Both the position numbers and the translations under genes were made by a program. Below the pieces are notes generated by a model. It had not been told where the DNA came from and ran no database searches. It saw only the letters and a list, made by a program, of their open reading frames with translations. Shown here in pieces: positions 23,961 through 35,214 of a stretch of DNA of 64,000 nt (positions are counted from its first letter, which is position 1; every line of letters starts with the position of its first letter). The DNA lies in assembly GCA_034440575.1 (NCBI GenBank), contig JAOTOL010001565.1:1027501-1091500 (forward strand), given 5' to 3'. The stretch comes from Imbricaverruca yamaguchii. Taxonomy: Eukaryota; Arthropoda; Thecostraca; Neoverrucidae.

Positions 23961-24860
23961 AGCAACAACTCAGATTAAAGTCGTTAAAGCAAACAAAAAA
24001 TGGTTTACAAATTCAATCCATATGGGAGTTTTGCAAGGTGCAATATTATGTGACCTGATTTCCCAGGAAGCTTTGCGTGTTTTTCCCGCCGAAAAGCACA
24101 GGGAGCATGACTAACCAACTATAAGCAACTTGAAATCCAAATGCTGTTTCGAAACTGGGCGCACGGTTTTGGGAAAAGCCAACAAAGCACTTTTATCTTG
24201 TGGAACACCACCTTGTATGTAATTGTCATTGGATGATATTAGTATGCCCCTACCGTCCTTTAGTTATATTTCATGTCCACTTTAGTTGTCTTCATCGCCG
24301 TTTATATCTAGGTAATGCAAATCTGCTCTGCTGGATGAAAAAGTGTGAGGTCGCATGGCCATTGTGTCAAAAGTGTAATTATGGAAGCGCGTGAGCATTT
24401 TCAAACATAGAGCGCAAACACTATTAATAATAACATTCTTGCACTTACGTAGAAACCATTTCGCGGGTCAGATTTCAAGCGTATAATTTCAAAACCACTC
24501 GAGTTGCTACCGCACCAGCTTGCACTGTATCGCTTATGCAGTCCCTAGTTCGCATGCTTTGAGTGCAGACAGCTTCTGGTGAAAGATTCACTCCGGGCCG
24601 GCGTTTCTTCTGCGGACTTCTACACGGAAGACGGCAGTGACTAGGGAATGCTGCCGTACCACGCGAACATCCCCTAAGACTGGCCGATAGTGTTCACAAC
24701 ATCGAGCTACCTGACATGGTCTGGCTTCGACCCGGTGTCACGCCCCGAGGGCACCAGCCTCGTGTTATGAAAACAGTTCACTATTCACCGGATCGGAGGA
24801 ATCAGAATAGCCACATCTTGACGCAGGAACAGTAACCACCGCCTCCTGGCGCCGACTAGG
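23961..24860. other. Intergenic, nothing recognised
   Basis: No exon similarity in any frame. The short open frame at 24200-24394 has no domain. Confidence 0.4.
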
Positions 24861-24861
24861 T

Positions 24862-25092
24862 AGCCGCCACGAGGGTCTCCTTGGGCCGGCAGGGTATCCG
24901 CCAGGCGGGTCTCCTGTCGCAGGGTAGCAACGCTACCTCCTGGCGCCAGGGTAGCCACCACGGCGATCTCCTGACGCAGGGTGGCACCGCTACCTCCTGG
25001 TGCAGGGTAGCACCGCTACCTCCTGTCGCAGGGTAGTACCGCTACCTCCTGGCGCAGGGTGGCACCGCTACCTCCTGGCGCAGGGATAGCCG
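24862..25092. repeat. 26-bp minisatellite
   Basis: Units with gcagggtagcaccgctacct followed by cctggc. The right half is regular (period 26) and the left half is degenerate. Confidence 0.88.
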
Positions 25093-25099
25093 CCACGCC

Positions 25100-26400
25100 C
25101 GGCGCTGGAGCTGGAGAAGAAGGAGGGGGAGGGGCAGCCATCGCCTCTGTCTGGCGGACGGTGACAGAGCGGCCGGACTGAGTGCTGCTAAGTCACCTAA
25201 CGGCCGCCATCTCTCGTGGCGCGGTGTACGGTGCCAAGGCCTGGCTGGATCGTGTGATCACTGCGAATCGCCGGTGAAAGAAAATAAACCGGGTCAGATC
25301 TTGGCTTGCGATGGTTATGAACCCAAGTTAGCATTACGTAAACGGCCTGCCGACGTTAATATTTGTATACCACAATTTATGCAACCCATATGTCCTACCT
25401 AAATTCAAGAAGTACCTATTCGACCCCTTACGTCTCCCTGGCCCTACTTACCAGATAGATGTGCGTTGCATAACATGTGGCGTTGAAAGATACCTTGAAT
25501 ACAAGCGTGAGATACGTATGCCATAGTTTTTTTTTGTGTAGCATTGCGAGAGTAGACGACACATGGGCCGGAGTTGTCATTATGCACAGCTAATATTATT
25601 TTCAACCAGTTGCTCGTTTAAACGGGTTCGAGCTGGTTTGTCTGGCAGGTTGGAATTCGCTTTTTTTTAAATATCGCATTGCCATTCAGGCGCGATCAAT
25701 GTTAGTTATTAGTTTTCAAGTGCCAATTAATAACAAAAGGGCAAAGCCGAAACGAGCATTTTGCAGTGTACATACCTGAAAAAAATCATGCTCACCCGAC
25801 CGGACTCAGCCCAATACGACCCGACTTTCCCCAATCTTTACGATTCTGAAGCTTTAACCCTCGGAATGCGAGGGATCAATTTGACCCTCCTGATATCTGT
25901 CTGAGGTCCGCCCACCAGTTTGCTATTACGGTGTGGTGTCGGGTTTCCTGTCTTGGGCATGGGACAACCACAACGCGCCTCCTGACATAGCTGGTCCCTT
26001 TTTATGCTTCCAATGTTCCAATGTTTTATGCTTTCAATATTTGTTATGAAATGCATGCATTATTATTCAAAGAAAATGTCTGCGGCGGCACTAGGCGTGC
26101 CAGTTCGCGCGTCTTGCCGCGCCCCATCCATCACCTCTATAGTAACCTGTCATCTACGTCCCCAATTGGATCCAAGAGAGGGATGTTGCGGTGAGTCCAA
26201 ACGTCCTTTTCCGACAACGGCATGAAGGCCAATCACGGTAGCCTTTTGCTCCGCCTTTTGGTCTCGCTCGTCGAGCGTCTTTTAGCCATGCTCGTCGATG
26301 CGTCCAATGCTGGGTTGTTGTAATTAAGCAAATGATCACCTGCCGGTTGCTGTACTGTTTATCGTCTCTCCGTTCGCCACTGACGGTGACTGTCACGTTC
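25100..26400. other. Region upstream of the first recognised FGF exon
   Basis: No exon recognised. The missing 5' coding exon or promoter of the FGF gene could lie here, but nothing in the sequence identifies it. Confidence 0.4.
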
Positions 26401-26403
26401 CAG

Positions 26404-26594
26404 CAGCGGTGGAGGAGGCGTGCCAGGCGTGCCGCCGTTCCCCGTGCCGCCGTTCCCTGTGCCGGCGCCGGAGCGAAGCGACGAGCACACGTACGTGGGC
26501 AAGCGGAAGCAGCTGTACTGTCGCCACGGCGTCAACATCGCCATCCTGCCCGGCGGCAAGGTGGTCGGCTTGGACGAGCCTTTCAGCAGGTTCG
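26404..26594 (+). CDS. FGF exon 1 of those recognised
   Basis: The acceptor is ttccag before 26404 and the donor is gtacgt at 26595. The exon encodes a Gly/Pro-rich linker with [14 protein letters not shown], then the first trefoil strands ([19 protein letters not shown]). The upstream frame has no Met in good context, so translation probably begins in an earlier exon. Confidence 0.82.
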
Positions 26595-28756
26595 GTACGT
26601 GTCAAATGCCAAAATTAATGAAATATTGACAGGCATATGCATGTAGTTGCCTTCTGGACTGAAACATTGGGAATGGCTCAAGTGCCGGACATTCTGGGAT
26701 AGCCTTCTATATGCCGATGTCGACAGGATCCATATATTGTTGATGGCTGGGCTTCGATCATTTAGCTCCACTCTCTTTAACTCATGAAGCTTGTATATGT
26801 TCATTTTAAGGAACCCTGCTTGCAGCACACTTTAAGCTTTGCAATGGTTCGGTATCTGGGCGATGATCATCTTGATTGAATAACTATGTCTTTGCTGAAT
26901 GGTCCCATAACCGTCATTATGGATCGACTGAATTATCACTGGCGTGCCTGATTTTAACCTCGCTTCATCTTTTTCTGAGCTGCAAACATTTCCAAAGAGA
27001 AAATCGTCTGCGTCCAGGAGCCATGATCCTGACAGCTTTAGTGTAACGCCATGCACCCAGCAGGCTGTACCCCCTGGCCGGAGCGTTGTCGTGATCGTTG
27101 TCAGACTCTCCTCAGCGCTCATGCTCATCAACGCTCACGACACCTGTTCGCGCACAGCCGTTCTGGAGGTGACCGTCGTCGACCTACAAGAAGTGCGAAT
27201 GCGGGCCGTGGAGACGGGCCTGTACGTGGCCATGGATGGAAATGGCCGCTTGTATGGGGAGGTGAGTCGGGGAGCCGTCAGCGGTAGCTGGAGATCGCTC
27301 CCTCCTCACTGTATGGGGGCAACACTCTTATTGTGATTTTGTGATTAAGTTCAATAAAACGGTTAGGCCAGAGTCCATACAGCTTCATACAAGCAAGCGT
27401 TTGGGTATGCATGTCTCGCAGACGCGTTTGTACCCATCCATAAACCGCAACCGCGTACCTGCATAGTACCACGTTCATCAATGCTGCGTCAGGCATCTTA
27501 ATCCGTGCTACATCTTTAAGTACTGTTAAAAAGCACCTTCCCTCTATGTATAAGCCAGCGGCATAGCCACGGGAAGGGGGCATAGCTCAGACCCTCCAGA
27601 AGGGGCTTCTGGAAGGTTTGAGGGGCCCTCCAGGCGGCCGCCGTGAGACGTCCGCAAAGGCGTCTGTTCAGGAGCCAGTAAAGGACCTTTCACACCTAGC
27701 GTAATCTCGACGCACGGTCGGAATCGACGCAAAGCTAGCGGACAATTAGCACGGGCCCAATTAGTCTGCCGATTCTGGCATTGCACCGGCCTCGCGTCAG
27801 CTGTCTGCCGAGTCCTACAAAGCGCTGGCGATTTCAGAGCGGAAAAGTTGGGTTTTCTCAACTTTTTCCGCTCGGCGCACCAGCGGCCTTGACGCTAGGT
27901 CGACAGGCTGCTTGGGATGAACTGCGGTCACCATATTTATTGATCTTCGGCGGATTGGGGCCATATCTGGTGCGTTTTTTTCAGCTTGTAAGTTGCAACA
28001 TGTCTCAACGTGTGCGTCGAGATCACGCTAGGTGTGAACAGTCCTTAAAGGCACCCTGGGCGGACGTGCCGAACCACAGGACCGACGATAGGGGTTCCGG
28101 GCTGACGGCAAGGGTCCCGGACCGACGAAGAGGGCCCCAAGTTAGCAGAGAGTACCCTAAGGAAAATATCGAGGGCCCTTGGCTGAGCTAACATGAAGGG
28201 CTTCTAGATGGATGGAGGGGGCCCAGGATAATTGGAAGGGTCCCCGAGCTGACAGAAAGAGCTCAAGCCAACATGAAGGGCTCATAGGCCGTCGGCGGAG
28301 CCCAGGCCGAAGAAAGGGTCCCTGACCTTATGGATAGGGCCCAAGCGTTTGAAAAGGGGCCTCTGGCAATGGGGCCGGAAAAGGCCCTGAGTCGTCAAAG
28401 AATGTCCCTAAGACGACGGAGAAGAGCCCTAGTTAACGGAGAGGACCTCGGGCGTCAAAAGGAGCTCTTAGACAGACGAATGGGGCCCAAGCCGTACAAG
28501 GACCCTAGCCTAATGGAGGGGCCCAAGCTGTTGATACAAGGCTTCCGGCCTCACCGAGAAGAACCTGGATCGCTAAGGAGGGCCTGTGTGCCAACGGAGA
28601 GGACCCCGAGCTGTTGAAGAAGGCACAGAGCCGGTATGAAGGGCCCTGAGCTGATGGGAGCCGAAACCGCACAGGGTCTCTTGCGTAATAGATTAGTCCC
28701 AAGCTTCTGAAGAGGGGGCTCTGGCCGGACATGGAAGTATCCTGAGTCTTGAAAGG

Positions 28757-28834
<78 letters not shown>

Positions 28835-29291
28835 GTATATGTATGCATATATATGCAAATACATATACATATATATATAGGGCCTGTGAAACTAAAGTAA
28901 CCGAAACCCGAGGAGATACGGAAAAGCGGGGGACCCTCGGTAGCTGCGGAGCCCTCTTCTTCACCCCTACCCCTGGATGAAATCCTGGCTGCACAACTGG
29001 TCTGAGCACTGGCGCAATTACAACCGGAATACCGATGCCAGTTTGAACGCCGGAGTGATGTTGCAAGTGATGTGATGTGCATTTCCGTTTCAGAGAGATG
29101 CCGACCAGATCGGCTGCATCTTCATCGAACAGCTGGACGGAGGATACCTGACCTACCTTAGCAAGAAGAACGCCCATCTCGGCTGGTATCTAGGCCTCAA
29201 GCGCAACGGCAGGCCCAAGGCGGGCTACAAGACCGGCTGGGGACAGAAAGCAGTACAGTTCCTCGCACGGAGGGCCACCCGGGGTGCTTGA
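26404..29291 (+). CDS. Fibroblast growth factor family gene (5' incomplete)
   Basis: Secreted-type signalling protein of the FGF family, the ligand class of FGF receptor tyrosine kinases. Three exons join in frame: 26404-26594 (phase 1 donor ttcg/gtacgt), 27158-27261 and 29094-29291 (stop TGA 29289-29291). The product covers the whole beta-trefoil core: [20 protein letters not shown], then [20 protein letters not shown], then [20 protein letters not shown] and [20 protein letters not shown] near the C terminus, which is the basic heparin-binding region. The 104-bp middle exon and the two intron positions agree with what I recall of vertebrate FGF genes. The C-terminal half looks closest to FGF1/FGF2 types. 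Departures from the family signature: Gly before the conserved Cys and one residue fewer before the Tyr. No signal peptide or start codon is visible, so an upstream exon is missing. Intron 2 carries a MITE, a degenerate repeat and a TA microsatellite. Confidence 0.9.
27158..27261 (+). CDS. FGF middle exon, 104 bp
   Basis: The acceptor is cgcacag and the donor is gag/gtgagt. It completes the split codon from exon 1 (g + cc) and ends on a codon boundary after RLYGE. The core reads [18 protein letters not shown], matching the 'ETGQYLAMD.DGLLYG' block of FGFs. Confidence 0.88.
27682..28045. mobile_element. MITE with TAA target duplication in FGF intron 2
   Basis: Terminal inverted repeats of about 33 bp: the left end contains cacacctagcgtaatctcga and the right end, reverse-complemented, contains cacacctagcgtgatctcga. 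Ends begin aggac. The flanking trinucleotide TAA (27679-27681 and 28046-28048) suits the PIF/Harbinger group. The 364-bp body has no ORF and holds a separate hairpin, arms gagcggaaaagttg (27837-27850) and caactttttccgctc (27859-27873). Confidence 0.8.
28050..28700. repeat. Degenerate repeat around gggccc
   Basis: About twenty loose units of 25-32 bp, each with a gagggcccnnag-like core and words such as gccgac or gctgac. The array is too diverged to give a sharp period. It lies inside FGF intron 2. Confidence 0.65.
28759..28880. repeat. (TA)n microsatellite in FGF intron 2
   Basis: About 34 TA dinucleotides, then an impure tail of atatgtatatgtatgcatat type. Confidence 0.97.
29094..29291 (+). 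CDS. FGF terminal coding exon
   Basis: The acceptor is ccgtttcag. The frame reads [17 protein letters not shown], then [40 protein letters not shown] and a short ARRATRGA tail before TGA. This is the last third of the trefoil with basic residues for heparan sulfate contact. Confidence 0.92.
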   Translation, partial: RDADQIGCIFIEQLDGGYLTYLSKKNAHLGWYLGLKRNGRPKAGYKTGWGQKAVQFLARRATRGA

Positions 29292-29410
29292 GACAGACTC
29301 GGGGGCGCACCGTGATGGCTGCGACAGCGTTCAGAACCGAACATATTACACGGTGTCCGAAGTATTGTTCCGGTGCGAGGAGTCTGATGGGTGCAGCTTC
29401 TTCCCTACGG

Positions 29411-29658
29411 CTCGTCAGTAGACCGGTATTCAGTGCAGCTCGTCGGCAGCCCGGTATTCCGTGCAGCTCGTCAGCAGACCGGCACTCAGTGCAGCTCGTT
29501 AGTAAATCTATTCCATGCAGCTCGTCGGCAGAACGGCATTCAGTGCAGCTCGTCAGCAGACCGGTATTCCGTGCAGCTCGTCAGCAGACCGGTATTCAGT
29601 GCAGCTCGCCTACAGACCGGTATTCAGTGCAGCTCGTCAGTAGACCAGTATTCGAAGC
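29411..29658. repeat. 28-bp minisatellite just downstream of FGF
   Basis: About nine units of gtgcagctcgtcagcagacc followed by ggtattca, with single-base changes. It starts about 120 bp after the FGF stop, so it may lie in the 3' untranslated region. Confidence 0.93.
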
Positions 29659-29659
29659 A

Positions 29660-30290
29660 TTGACCGTTTTCCTCTGAGGTGTGCTATTGTGTTCCAGCAA
29701 CACAACAGCATTGCAGCGGTTATCGTGGAGCCGCCGTTCTCTCGGAGAGCACGAGTCAGATATAACATTCAGTTCCGTCCGAACAAGCTCCGGACATTGT
29801 CTCCCTGGGACATCACTTCGGACCTTTTCAGCTCAAGCTCTGGAGAAGCTATCCAGTCGAGGCCAAGCGTCGAACGCGGTCTCTAGCTGACTCAGCTTCG
29901 GACAAGATATCCGTCAGATTCAGCTCCGGGCAGGCCGTTCCAAGACGATGCCGCGGGCAGCTCTCTCGGGACCAAGCAGTAGAGTGTGCACCGGTTTTAC
30001 CCATCCCACCTCTGTCCAACGTAGGTGGACTTGACAAACAAGTTCGCTTCACTCGCAATGAACACTAAATCCGCCTTGACAGGCTTTGTCAGTTCAGATT
30101 AGGTCCTGAGCCCGGGACCATCGAAAAGCCATTTTCGGTACCGACTTGGGCTCACAGCGCCCCGGTACGATCGTACCATGAGTGCTGCCGTGGTGTGGAC
30201 CAGACGCCAACGTGACGTTCTACCTGCCACTGCTGCGGCGGAGACATCTCGACGCATCCAAACCGCGTGACACAGCAGTGTCGGTACAGG
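29660..30290. other. Spacer between two arrays
   Basis: No gene or repeat that I can support. Confidence 0.45.
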
Positions 30291-30296
30291 TGCCGC

Positions 30297-31818
30297 AACT
30301 GGTGCTGTCTCCTCTGGACCATGTGCTGCATCTCAGCTGGTGCTGTCTCCTCTGGACCATGTGCTGCATCTCAGCTGGTGCTGTCTCCTCTGGACCATGT
30401 GCTGCATCTCAGCTGGTGCTGTCTCCTCTGGACCATGTGCTGCATCTCAGCTGGTGCTGTCTCCTCTGGACCATGTGCTGCATCTCAGCTGGTGCTGCCT
30501 CTCCTGGACCGGGTGCTGCGTCTCAGCTGGTGCTGTCTCCTCTGGACCATGTGCTGCATCTCAGCTGGTGCTGTCTCCTCTGGACCATGTGCTGCATCTC
30601 AGCTGGTGCTGTCTCCTCTGGACCATGTGCTGCATCTCAGCTGGTGCTGTCTCCTCTGGACCATGTGCTGCATCTCAGCTGGTGCTGTCTCCTCTGGACC
30701 ATGTGCTGCTCTCAGCTGGTGCTGTCTCTCTGGACCATGTGCTGTTGTGCTGCATCTCAGCTGGTGCTGTCTCCTCTGGACCAGTGCTGCATCTCAGCTG
30801 GTGCTGTCTCCTCTGGACCATGTGCTGCATCTCAGCTGGTGCTGTCTCCTCTGGACCATGTGCTGCATCTCAGCTGGTGCTGTCTCCTCTGGACCATGTG
30901 CTGCATCTCAGCTGGTGCTGTCTCCTCTGGACCATGTGCTGCATCTCAGCTGGTGCTGTCTCCTCTGGACCATGTGCTGCATCTCAGCTGGTGCTGTCTC
31001 CTCTGGACCATGTGCTGCATCTCAGCTGGTGCTGTCTCCTCTGGACCATGTGCTGCATCTCAGCTGGTGCTGTCTCCTCTGGACCATGTGCTGCATCTCA
31101 GCTGGTGCTGTCTCCTCTGGACCATGTGCTGCATCTCAGCTGGTGCTGTCTCCTCTGGACCATGTGCTGCATCTCAGCTGGTGCTGTCTCCTCTGGACCA
31201 TGTGCTGCATCTCAGCTGGTGCTGTCTCCTCTGGACCATGTGCTGCATCTCAGCTGGTGCTGTCTCCTCTGGACCATGTGCTGCATCTCAGCTGGTGCTG
31301 TCTCCTCTGGACCATGTGCTGCATCTCAGCTGGTGCTGTCTCCTCTGGACCATGTGCTGCATCTCAGCTGGTGCTGTCTCCTCTGGACCATGTGCTGCAT
31401 CTCAGCTGGTGCTGTCTCCTCTGGACCATGTGCTGCATCTCAGCTGGTGCTGTCTCCTCTGGACCATGTGCTGCATCTCAGCTGGTGCTGTCTCCTCTGG
31501 ACCATGTGCGTCGCTGGTGCTCCTCTGGACCATGTGCTGCATCTCAGCTGGTGCTGTCTCCTCTGGACCATGGCTGCATCTCAGCTGGTGCTGTCTCCTA
31601 CTGACTATGTGCTGCATCTCAGCTGGTGCTGTCTCCTCTGGACCATGTGCTGCATCTCAGCTGGTGCTGTCTCCTCTGGACCATGTGCTGCATCTCAGCT
31701 GGTGCTGCCTCTCCTGGACCGGGTGCTGCGTCTCAGCTGGTGCTGTCTCCTCTGGACCATGTGCTGCATCTCAGCTGGTGCTGCCTCTTCTGGACCAGGT
31801 GCTGCGTCTCAGATGGTG
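30297..31818. repeat. 38-bp minisatellite, about 40 units
   Basis: The unit is ctggtgctgtctcctctgga followed by ccatgtgctgcatctcag. From about 30800 to 31500 successive units look identical by eye. Irregular units with small deletions cluster at 30708-30790 and 31508-31600, and a cctctcctggaccggg variant appears near both ends (30495 and 31710). Three overlapping + frames stay open only because the unit lacks stops. Confidence 0.98.
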
Positions 31819-31829
31819 CTTCAGCGACC

Positions 31830-33600
31830 GAGACCTTGCCACCGCCTGACGCCGTTACCGGGCCACGCCGTGTTGGATCAGCGCGCCGGTGACATTGGTG
31901 GTGCTGAATAATGCCAGTGTGTCGAGGTGAGATTGGTCCCGTGGGAGGTGGTGACGAGCCCTGCGTGCACGCCTGTGTGCCGGTACCAGTCGGCAAAGGA
32001 CCTGTCGGTGGTGTTAGCCTCGGGGTACATCCAGACTGAACGTTAGCGACAACTGTCGGCCCACCGACAATGCTAATACTTCGCGTCGAACTACGCTCAT
32101 CCCTGCCGATACGAATGACAGTTGTTCATTTCTATGTTGACCATTGTGCAGAAGGCGAGTGGTTCCTGCGCTTCAAGTGCTATCCTACCTGAAGTGTGCA
32201 ATGTCGTGCCTAGTAGATCGTACTCAGCTTTAATCTCCCGTTTGGTCTACACGTGGCACGGGAGGTAACTTGTGCCATTTCAGTGCCAATATGAGAGCTG
32301 AGACTTCGTCATCCGCGAGATGACACCTAGCTCCTGGACATATATAATTTTGGGTGCATAGCTTGCCCGATGCAGTATTAGCACGCATGTGCGTTTGGGC
32401 AGCTTTCATAACCATTTTCATCGTGTTTTGTCTTTGAATGTAAATTGAGAAACGCCTGAGCTTACGAATGCGACTACCGTGGTGCATATGTAGCCAAGAA
32501 TACTGGGTGGGTATTGAGTGGGCAATGGGTGGGTGGGTAGTGCCGGCGGGTGGGTAATGGGTGTACAGGAGGGCCAAGCACAGCATACCACTTACTGAGG
32601 ATGAGCACAACCATGAGGCAGCTTTATTGGGTGGATTGTGGGACACAAAATCTATGTTCAATTCAAGTATGGTGGGAAACAACTTTATCCCTCCCTTCCC
32701 TCTCTCTCTCTTTCTTTATGGACGTTCCGTTTAGCCTTTGGTCACTTTGCACCAATCGTACTCGTGCACACCATACCAATATTTAAAACAAAACGAAAGA
32801 CAACTTCATGAGCGCCATGCAAGTGTGTCTCATAGTAGCTTGAAGGTTGTAGACAGCGAGTGCTATACAAATTAGGGCATGCACGTCAGGAATTTAGTAG
32901 GTGTTGCTAACTATTGGTGAAAAGCAGCTAGAAAAGTTACTAATGCAACTGCAAATAGCTATGCGACTTTTAAAGTGAACTCTTCTTGAAGATCCGTTTC
33001 ACGTACCCGATGTTTTCAATACCAAGCAATACTTATGCATACGGGGAATTATAGCATACGCATCATGCTCGTGATGGTGCAGAATCTTCTTAAGGTACTG
33101 ACCAGCCCTGAGATGCTGAGTCAGCAATTACTACTCGCATAGGAGCAATTTTGAAATTATTGACACCCGAAATTATTTTATGAATCTTTGCTCCACATTT
33201 CCATGAAAATCTGCTGAGCATAGGCTTACCTGATTTCGTTTTACAGTACAAACACAACGTTAAAGTGCAGTAGCGGGATTCTACTGGTCCCAGGACCTCG
33301 ACCCCAATTTTCAGACGCAAAGTAATGCCACCCTTTCCAGGTAAAAGAAGAGATTCCCCAGATGAAACTCTTCAATAGGAATAGCCCCCTTACAAGTTAT
33401 GTAATAGGGAGACAACAGAGCTTACGTTAGGGGTGCTTATCTAGTCTGTTCAACAGGAAGCTTTCCACAGTGAGAGCACCTCTAGCAGGTAGGAACTGAG
33501 CTTGAAAATAATGGCTATACGCTACTGATTGTATAGCAATGGAAATACATATTCCAGCAGAACGAGTTATTAAGGGCGCTGGACTAGCGAGGACAAGAGA
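31830..33600. other. Intergenic, nothing recognised
   Basis: About 1.8 kb with a short gggtgggtaatgg low-complexity patch near 32510-32560 and no supported exon. Confidence 0.45.
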
Positions 33601-33601
33601 C

Positions 33602-35201
33602 GGGCTATGTGAGGTGTCCCTGCCGCAGGCACAGGGTTGGTACCGCACCACGACAGAGAACAGGCTATGTGAGGTGTCCCTGCCGCAGGCACAGGGTTGG
33701 TACCACACCACGACAGGGACCGGGCTATGTGAGGTGTCCCTGCCGCAGGCACAGGGTTGGTACCACACCACGACAGAGAACGGGCTATGTGAGGTGTCCC
33801 TGCCGCAGGCACAGGGTTGGTACCACACCACGACAGAGAACAAGCTATGTGAGGTGTCCCTGCCGCAGGCACAGGGTTGGTACCACACCACGACAGAGAA
33901 CAAGCTATGTGAGGTGTCCCTGCCGCAGGCACAGGGTTGGTACCACACCACGACAGGGACCGGGCTATGTGAGGTGTCCCTGCCGCAGGCACAGGGTTGG
34001 TACCACACCACGACAGAGAACAAGCTATGTGAGGTGTCCCTGCCGCAGGCACAGGGTTGGTACCACACCACGACAGAGAACGGGCTATGTGAGGTGTCCC
34101 TGCCGCAGGCACAGGGTTGGTACCACACCACGACAGAGAACGGGCTATGCGAGGTGTCCCTGCCGCAGGCACAGGGTTGGTACCACACCACGACAGAGAA
34201 CGGGCTATGTGAGGTGTCCCTGCCGCAGGCACAGGGTTGGTACCACACCACGACAGAGAACAGGCTATGTGAGGTGTCCCTGCCGCAGGCACAGGGTTGG
34301 TACCACACCACGACAGGGACCGGGCTATGTGAGGTGTCCCTGCCGCAGGCACAGGGTTGGTACCACACCACGACAGGGACCGGGCTATGTGAGGTGTCCC
34401 TGCCGCAGGCACAGGGTTGGTACCACACCACGACAGAGAACAGGCTATGTGAGGTGTCCCTGCCGCAGGCACAGGGTTGGTACCACACCACGACAGAGAA
34501 CAGGCTATGTGAGGTGTCCCTGCCGCAGGCACAGGGTTGGTACCACACCACGACAGGGACCGGGCTATGTGAGGTGTCCCTGCCGCAGGCACAGGGTTGG
34601 TACCACACCACGACAGAGAACAAGCTATGTGAGGTGTCCCTGCCGCAGGCACAGGGTTGGTACCAAACCACGAAAGAGAAAGAAGAGGTTCCTGCCGGGG
34701 GGGTTGGTACCACACCACGACAGAGAACAAGCTATGTGAGGTGTCCCTGCCGCAGGCACAGGGTTGGTACCACACTACGACAGGGACCGGGCTATGTGAG
34801 GTGTCCCTGCCGCAGGCACAGGGTTGGTACCGCACCACGACAGAGAACGGGCTATGCGAGGTGTCCCTGCCGCAGGCACAGGGTTGGTACCACACCACGA
34901 CAGAGAACGGGCTATGTGAGGTGTCCCTGCCGCAGGCACAGGGTTGGTACCACACCATGACAGAGAACAAGCTATGTGAGGTGTCCCTGCCGCAGGCACA
35001 GGGTTGGTACCACACCACGACAGAGAACGGGCTATGTGAGGTGTCCCTGCCGCAGGCACAGGGTTGGTACCACACCACGACAGAGAACAAGCTATGTGAG
35101 GTGTCCCTGCCGCAGGCACAGGGTTGGTACCACACCACGACAGAGAACAAGCTATGTGAGGTGTCCCTGCCGCAGGCACAGGGTTGGTACCACACCACGA
35201 C
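33602..35201. repeat. 60-bp minisatellite, about 27 units
   Basis: Head-to-tail 60-bp units, each with gaggtgtccctgccgcaggc and acagggttggtaccacacca. Variation is concentrated in a nine-base block (gagaacaag, gagaacggg, gagaacagg or gggaccggg). The array is broken once by a degenerate unit at 34660-34710. Because 60 is a multiple of three, each frame gives an exact 20-residue repeat. Four of six frames are open, which argues against any single one being selected as protein. Confidence 0.98.
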
Positions 35202-35214
35202 ATGTTTCGGCGAC

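Noticed and set aside
30182..31911. Three overlapping 445-555-codon ORFs on the + strand
   Set aside because: They are the three phases of the 38-bp array; the overlap of all three shows that the openness comes from repeat composition.
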